Below are positions 5,820 through 8,993 of a DNA stretch of 8,993 nucleotides, piece by piece. The DNA comes from Verrucomicrobiota bacterium (GTDB lineage Bacteria; Verrucomicrobiota; Verrucomicrobiia; Methylacidiphilales; Verrucolacustridaceae), in NCBI GenBank assembly GCA_010024525.1, contig RGGS01000034.1, positions 1 to 8,993 of the forward strand. Reading direction: 5' to 3'. The stretch's first letter is position 1; each line of letters starts with the position of its first letter. The notes under the pieces were generated by a model. The model searched no databases and was not told the DNA's origin. It saw nothing but the letters and a program-made list of their open reading frames with translations. Position numbers and translations under genes: made by a program.

Positions 5820-7496
5820 ATGGATCCGCGTTTTCTTCTGCCTTTTCTTGAGGAACAGCAGATCCTCTCCTCCGAACAGTCCCGCGAGATTTCCGAGGAG
5901 CTGAGCCGGACGGGCAAACCGATCGAGACGGTTTTAGCCAACTTCGGCATCATCCAGATGCCCCAGATTCTGGAAAAGATCTCCGATAGCCTGGGACTGC
6001 CCCTGGTTTTGGATTTATCCAACCTCGAGTTGAGTCCCGAACTGCTGGCCCGGATCCCGCCCCACACCGCCCGTAATGTGGGGGCACTTCCCCTCGCGGC
6101 AGACGAAACCACCCTCACGGTGGCGTTGACCGATCCCTTGGCCACCCAGGCCCTGGAGGATCTCCGTTTTGCCACCGGAGCGGAAATTTCCCAGGTCGTG
6201 GCTCCGCCCGAAAAAATTCTCCCGCTGATTGAAAAACATTACGGGGCCGCCGAGGCCAACATTGATGACATTCTGACGGAGCTCGAGAACGCGCCGGAAG
6301 CCGCGCTGGCCTCGGAGGGCGTGGACCTCAGCGAAGCTGGCAGTGCCCCGATCATCAAATACGTCAACACCATCATCGCCCGCGCCATCCAGGCCAAGGC
6401 CAGCGATATTCATTTCGAACCTTTCGAGAAGGAATTTAAAATCCGTTACCGCGTCGACGGCGCCCTGTATGAAATGGCCCCGCCCCCGCGTCGTTTGGCC
6501 ATCCCCGTCACCTCCCGCATCAAGGTCATGGCCAACCTGAACATTGCCGAGCGCCGGGTTCCGCAGGACGGCCGCATTCAGACGTTGTTGGCAGGACGAC
6601 AAGTCGATCTGCGTGTCTCCACCCTGCCCACCCAATACGGCGAAAGCATCGTCTTGCGGGTCTTGGACCGCTCCGTCGTCAATCTCGATCTGGAAAAACT
6701 GGGCATCCCCAAACATATCTACGACTACATTTGCGAGACCCTGGAAAAGCCCAATGGTATTTTCATCGTCACGGGCCCGACTGGATCCGGCAAAACCACC
6801 ACCCTTTATTCCTGCCTGGGACGGGTCAACACCATCGACACCAAGATTCTCACCGTGGAGGACCCGGTGGAATACGAGTTGGAGGGAATCATCCAAGTCC
6901 CGGCCAACGAGGGCATCGGTCTGACCTTTGCCCGCGCCTTGCGGGCGTTCCTCCGTCAGGATCCCGACAAAATTCTGGTGGGAGAGACCCGGGATTTGGA
7001 GACCGCGCAAATTGCCATCCAAGCCAGCCTCACCGGTCACTTGGTCATGACCAGCTTGCACACGAACGACGCAGCTGGAGCGGTCACCCGGCTTCTCGAC
7101 ATGGGAGTGGAGCCCTTCCTCATCGCGGCCTCGATGGAAGGCGTGCTGGCCCAACGGCTTCTGCGAAGAATCTGCAAGGACTGCCGCACTCCTTTCCAAC
7201 CCAAGGAAGAGGTTCTCTCTCAAATCGGTCTGACCGCCTCCGAAATCGGAGACCGCCCCTTTTATTTCGGCAAGGGCTGTGAAAGCTGCAACGGGACGGG
7301 GTACCGTGGGCGAGTGGGTATTTATGAACTCTTGGATATCCGCGAGCCCATCCGACAGTTGATTAATGAGCGTGCACCGTCCGTGGTCATACGGCAAAAA
7401 GGGATCGAACTGGGTATGTCCACCTTGCGCCAAGACGGCATCCGTAACATTCTGGAAGGTCACACGACCCTGGAAGAAGTCCTGAAGTACACCTAA
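5820..7496 (+). CDS. pilB: GspE/PilB-family assembly ATPase, second of two
   Basis: The 558-aa protein is a paralogue of the upstream ATPase, about half identical in the ATPase core by eye but much more different in the N-domain. It has an MshEN/T2SSE_N-like domain (about 1-142), a linker rich in Ala/Glu (143-175), Walker A GPTGSGKT (319-326, K325), Asp box VEDPVEY (346-352), Walker B KILVGETRD with E389, and GHLVMTSLHTND (406-417). The zinc cysteines are C452, C455, C487 and C490. All core catalytic features are kept, so both paralogues look active. Small differences from its partner are VGETRD in place of VGEIRD and TSLHTND in place of STLHTND. The ATG at 5820 is 2 nt past the previous stop, with AAGGA upstream. 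It could drive a second machine, form mixed hexamers, or act under other conditions; the sequence does not decide. Confidence 0.92.
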   Translation: MDPRFLLPFLEEQQILSSEQSREISEELSRTGKPIETVLANFGIIQMPQILEKISDSLGLPLVLDLSNLELSPELLARIPPHTARNVGALPLAADETTLTVALTDPLATQALEDLRFATGAEISQVVAPPEKILPLIEKHYGAAEANIDDILTELENAPEAALASEGVDLSEAGSAPIIKYVNTIIARAIQAKASDIHFEPFEKEFKIRYRVDGALYEMAPPPRRLAIPVTSRIKVMANLNIAERRVPQDGRIQTLLAGRQVDLRVSTLPTQYGESIVLRVLDRSVVNLDLEKLGIPKHIYDYICETLEKPNGIFIVTGPTGSGKTTTLYSCLGRVNTIDTKILTVEDPVEYELEGIIQVPANEGIGLTFARALRAFLRQDPDKILVGETRDLETAQIAIQASLTGHLVMTSLHTNDAAGAVTRLLDMGVEPFLIAASMEGVLAQRLLRRICKDCRTPFQPKEEVLSQIGLTASEIGDRPFYFGKGCESCNGTGYRGRVGIYELLDIREPIRQLINERAPSVVIRQKGIELGMSTLRQDGIRNILEGHTTLEEVLKYT

Positions 7497-7498
7497 CC

Positions 7499-8764
7499 AT
7501 GCCCCTCTTCGCTTATTCGGCGGTCGACGCCAAAGGAAAAACCCACCAGGGAACCTTGGAGGCCAATAGTGCCTCCGATGCGGCGGCCGCCGTCAAAAAA
7601 CAGGGCATGTTTCCCACGAACATCGCGGAAACCGCGGCCGAAAACGCCAAAGCCAAGGCCAAGGGATCCTCCTTCAAGTTTTCCTTTGGAGGCGGAGGCG
7701 CAGGGACTGGCAAAGTGCCTGCCAAGATTCTCACCGTCTTTACCCGCCAGCTCTCCACCCTGATCAGCGCGGGCCTGCCCCTGCTGCGCAGTCTGCGAAC
7801 CTTGGGCAAACAGGAAAAAAACCCGAACCTACGCAAGATCATGGCCAGCTTGGCCGAATCGGTGGAGGGAGGCACAACGTTCTCCGAGGCACTGGCCCAG
7901 CACCCCAAAGCATTCAACAAGCTGTACGTAAATATGGTCAAAGCCGGAGAGTTGGGCGGCGTGCTGGAGGTCGTTCTCACCCGCCTGGCGGAGTTTGCGG
8001 AAAAAAGCCAGCGGATCCGGGGCAAGGTCACCTCGGCCATGGTCTATCCCCTCGTGGTGTTGACGATTGCGGTGGGAATCGTGACCTTTCTGATGCTGTT
8101 CATTGTGCCCAAGTTTGAGGCCATTTTTAAGGACATGTTGGGCGGGCGTCCCTTACCCCTGATCACCCAAATCATCATGGACCTCAGCCGGTTTATCCAA
8201 GGCAACTTTCTCCTCATCGCTGGAATGATCACCGTGGCCGTGTTTGCGATTCGCTTTTCCCTTCGACTTCCCGGAGTTTCCACCGCCGTCGACGAATACA
8301 AACTCAAACTCCCGCTTTTCGGGGACATGCTGACCAAGACCTCGGTGGCTCGCTTCAGCCGAACCTTGGGAACCCTGGTTTCCTCCGGGGTACCCATTCT
8401 CCAAGCCCTGCAAATCACCCGCGACACCGCCGGCAATGCCCGCGTGAGCTCCGCCATCGAAAATATTCACGATAACGTGAAGGAGGGGGAATCCATGGTG
8501 TCGCCCATGGAAGCGAGCCGGATATTTCCTCCCATGGTCGTGTCCATGGTTCAGGTGGGTGAGGAGACCGGGCAGCTTCCCGACATGCTCACCAAGGTGG
8601 CCGATGTGTTCGAGGAGGAGGTCGATACCGCCGTGGCAGGCCTCACCTCCCTTTTGGAACCCGTGATGATCGTCATGCTGGCATTGATTGTCGGAACCAT
8701 CGTGGTGGCCCTCTTTCTCCCGCTCATCACCATCATCCAAGACCTGACGGCCGGCGGAGGGTAG
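7499..8764 (+). CDS. pilC: Inner-membrane platform protein, PilC/GspF family
   Basis: The 421-aa protein is a full-length GspF/PilC platform, the membrane partner that the assembly ATPase rotates or pushes to add pilin subunits. It begins MPLFAYSAVDAKGK, the usual N-terminal strand motif, then a Lys/Ala- and Gly-rich linker (about 46-72). Two GspF repeats follow: about 78-204 (FTRQLSTLISAGLPLLRSL ... MVYPLVVL) and about 281-410 (ARFSRTLGTLVSSGVPILQAL ... LEPVMIVML). Hydrophobic membrane segments are at about 183-204, 236-254 and 387-412, the expected three-helix layout. The motifs KAGELGG (148-154) and VGEETGQLPDML (353-364) are family hallmarks. It starts 2 nt after the second ATPase gene, so the three genes form one tight unit. 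The gene order ATPase-ATPase-platform lacks the pilT often found between pilB and pilC. Confidence 0.95.
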   Translation: MPLFAYSAVDAKGKTHQGTLEANSASDAAAAVKKQGMFPTNIAETAAENAKAKAKGSSFKFSFGGGGAGTGKVPAKILTVFTRQLSTLISAGLPLLRSLRTLGKQEKNPNLRKIMASLAESVEGGTTFSEALAQHPKAFNKLYVNMVKAGELGGVLEVVLTRLAEFAEKSQRIRGKVTSAMVYPLVVLTIAVGIVTFLMLFIVPKFEAIFKDMLGGRPLPLITQIIMDLSRFIQGNFLLIAGMITVAVFAIRFSLRLPGVSTAVDEYKLKLPLFGDMLTKTSVARFSRTLGTLVSSGVPILQALQITRDTAGNARVSSAIENIHDNVKEGESMVSPMEASRIFPPMVVSMVQVGEETGQLPDMLTKVADVFEEEVDTAVAGLTSLLEPVMIVMLALIVGTIVVALFLPLITIIQDLTAGGG

Positions 8765-8783
8765 GCTCGAAAAAAAGATTTTT

Positions 8784-8974
8784 GTGCTGGAGGTGGTTGT
8801 TTGCCGTTGCGGGGAGGATCTGAGTTGGACCAGGAATCTGCCGCGGGACATCCGCCTCACCGTCTACGATAAAACTCCGGCGCCGGCCGGACCTTGGCCC
8901 GGTTCCATCCCCCTGCCCAATGTCGGTCGGGAAGCCCACGCGTGGCTCCACCACCTTTCCGAACGCTACCACAC
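8784..8974 (+). CDS. DUF3431-like protein, 5' fragment cut by contig end
   Basis: From a GTG at 8784 the frame stays open to the end of true sequence at 8974 (63 codons). The product begins MLEVVVCRCGEDLSW and later has LTVYDK and LPNVGREAHAWLHH (residues about 43-56) followed by SERYHT. The EDLSW motif near the start and the LPNVGREAH-xx-LHH block followed by a Tyr match the pattern I know for DUF3431, a family of unknown function that resembles glycosyltransferase-like proteins. No ATG is available in this frame after the in-frame TGA at 8745, so GTG 8784 is the best start, 20 nt after pilC's stop codon ends; no Shine-Dalgarno sequence is seen. The last codons that read into the adapter are artefact and are excluded. 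It follows pilC on the same strand and could be co-transcribed; a role in pilus function is not implied. Confidence 0.68.
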
Positions 8975-8993
8975 CTGTCTCTTATACACATCT
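8975..8993. other. Sequencing adapter: Tn5/Nextera mosaic end, not genomic
   Basis: The last 19 bases, CTGTCTCTTATACACATCT, are exactly the reverse complement of the Tn5 mosaic end used in Nextera-type libraries. Placement at the very end of the window shows untrimmed adapter at a contig terminus. It should be removed, and translation of the fragment gene must stop at 8974. Confidence 0.97.

Noticed and set aside
6015..7463. Minus-strand open frame of 482 codons opposite the second ATPase
   Set aside because: It lies entirely within a well-supported ATPase gene on the other strand, is rich in Gly, Asp and Gln as expected from reverse-complemented codons, and shows no family motif.
8769..8783. 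A-tract/T-tract (AAAAAAA-G-ATTTTT) after pilC as a terminator
   Set aside because: The possible stem is only A-T pairs of about 4-5 bp with almost no loop and no GC base; too weak to call, and another gene starts immediately after.
8975..8993. Terminal 19-mer as a natural Tn5-type transposon end
   Set aside because: It is the engineered mosaic end used in library preparation and lies exactly at the sequence end, so adapter is the far simpler explanation.

Overview
The window is GC-rich bacterial DNA (roughly 60% by eye) with densely packed plus-strand genes and one small minus-strand module at the left edge. The gatCAB order, two GspE/PilB-type ATPases in tandem before a PilC/GspF platform gene, mostly absent Shine-Dalgarno sequences, and a GGTAGGGCG-type palindromic intergenic repeat together suggest the Verrucomicrobiota/PVC group. 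That placement is inference; there is no rRNA or other phylogenetic marker beyond GatCAB. The last 19 bases are the Tn5/Nextera mosaic-end adapter, so the true genomic sequence ends at 8974 and the window is the end of an assembled contig.

Layout. (1) 1-810: a minus-strand type II toxin-antitoxin pair, Phd/YefM-type antitoxin (438-662) and VapC-type PIN toxin (44-445), overlapping by 8 bp. A perfect 13-bp inverted repeat abuts the antitoxin start codon, and the pair is bracketed by two same-orientation copies of an intergenic repeat (1-23, truncated by the window edge, and 724-810). (2) 898-4072: gatC-gatA-gatB, each junction an ATGA stop/start overlap, encoding the tRNA-dependent amidotransferase that makes Gln-tRNA(Gln) and/or Asn-tRNA(Asn). 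(3) 4117-8764: two paralogous assembly ATPases (566 and 558 aa) and one inner-membrane platform protein (421 aa), separated by only 2 nt each, the motor core of a type IV pilus or type II secretion-like machine. (4) 8784-8974: the 5' end of a GTG-start gene whose product resembles DUF3431 proteins, cut off by the contig end.

The gat genes and the pilus genes lie on one strand only 44 nt apart with no visible terminator between them, so co-transcription is possible. No CRISPR array, RNA gene, integrase or insertion sequence was seen. The best candidates for a second look are the repeat-flanked toxin-antitoxin module with its apparently leaderless promoter/operator, the tandem ATPases, and the truncated DUF3431-like gene. 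None of these proves a new system; most of the window is ordinary housekeeping and pilus-assembly content.
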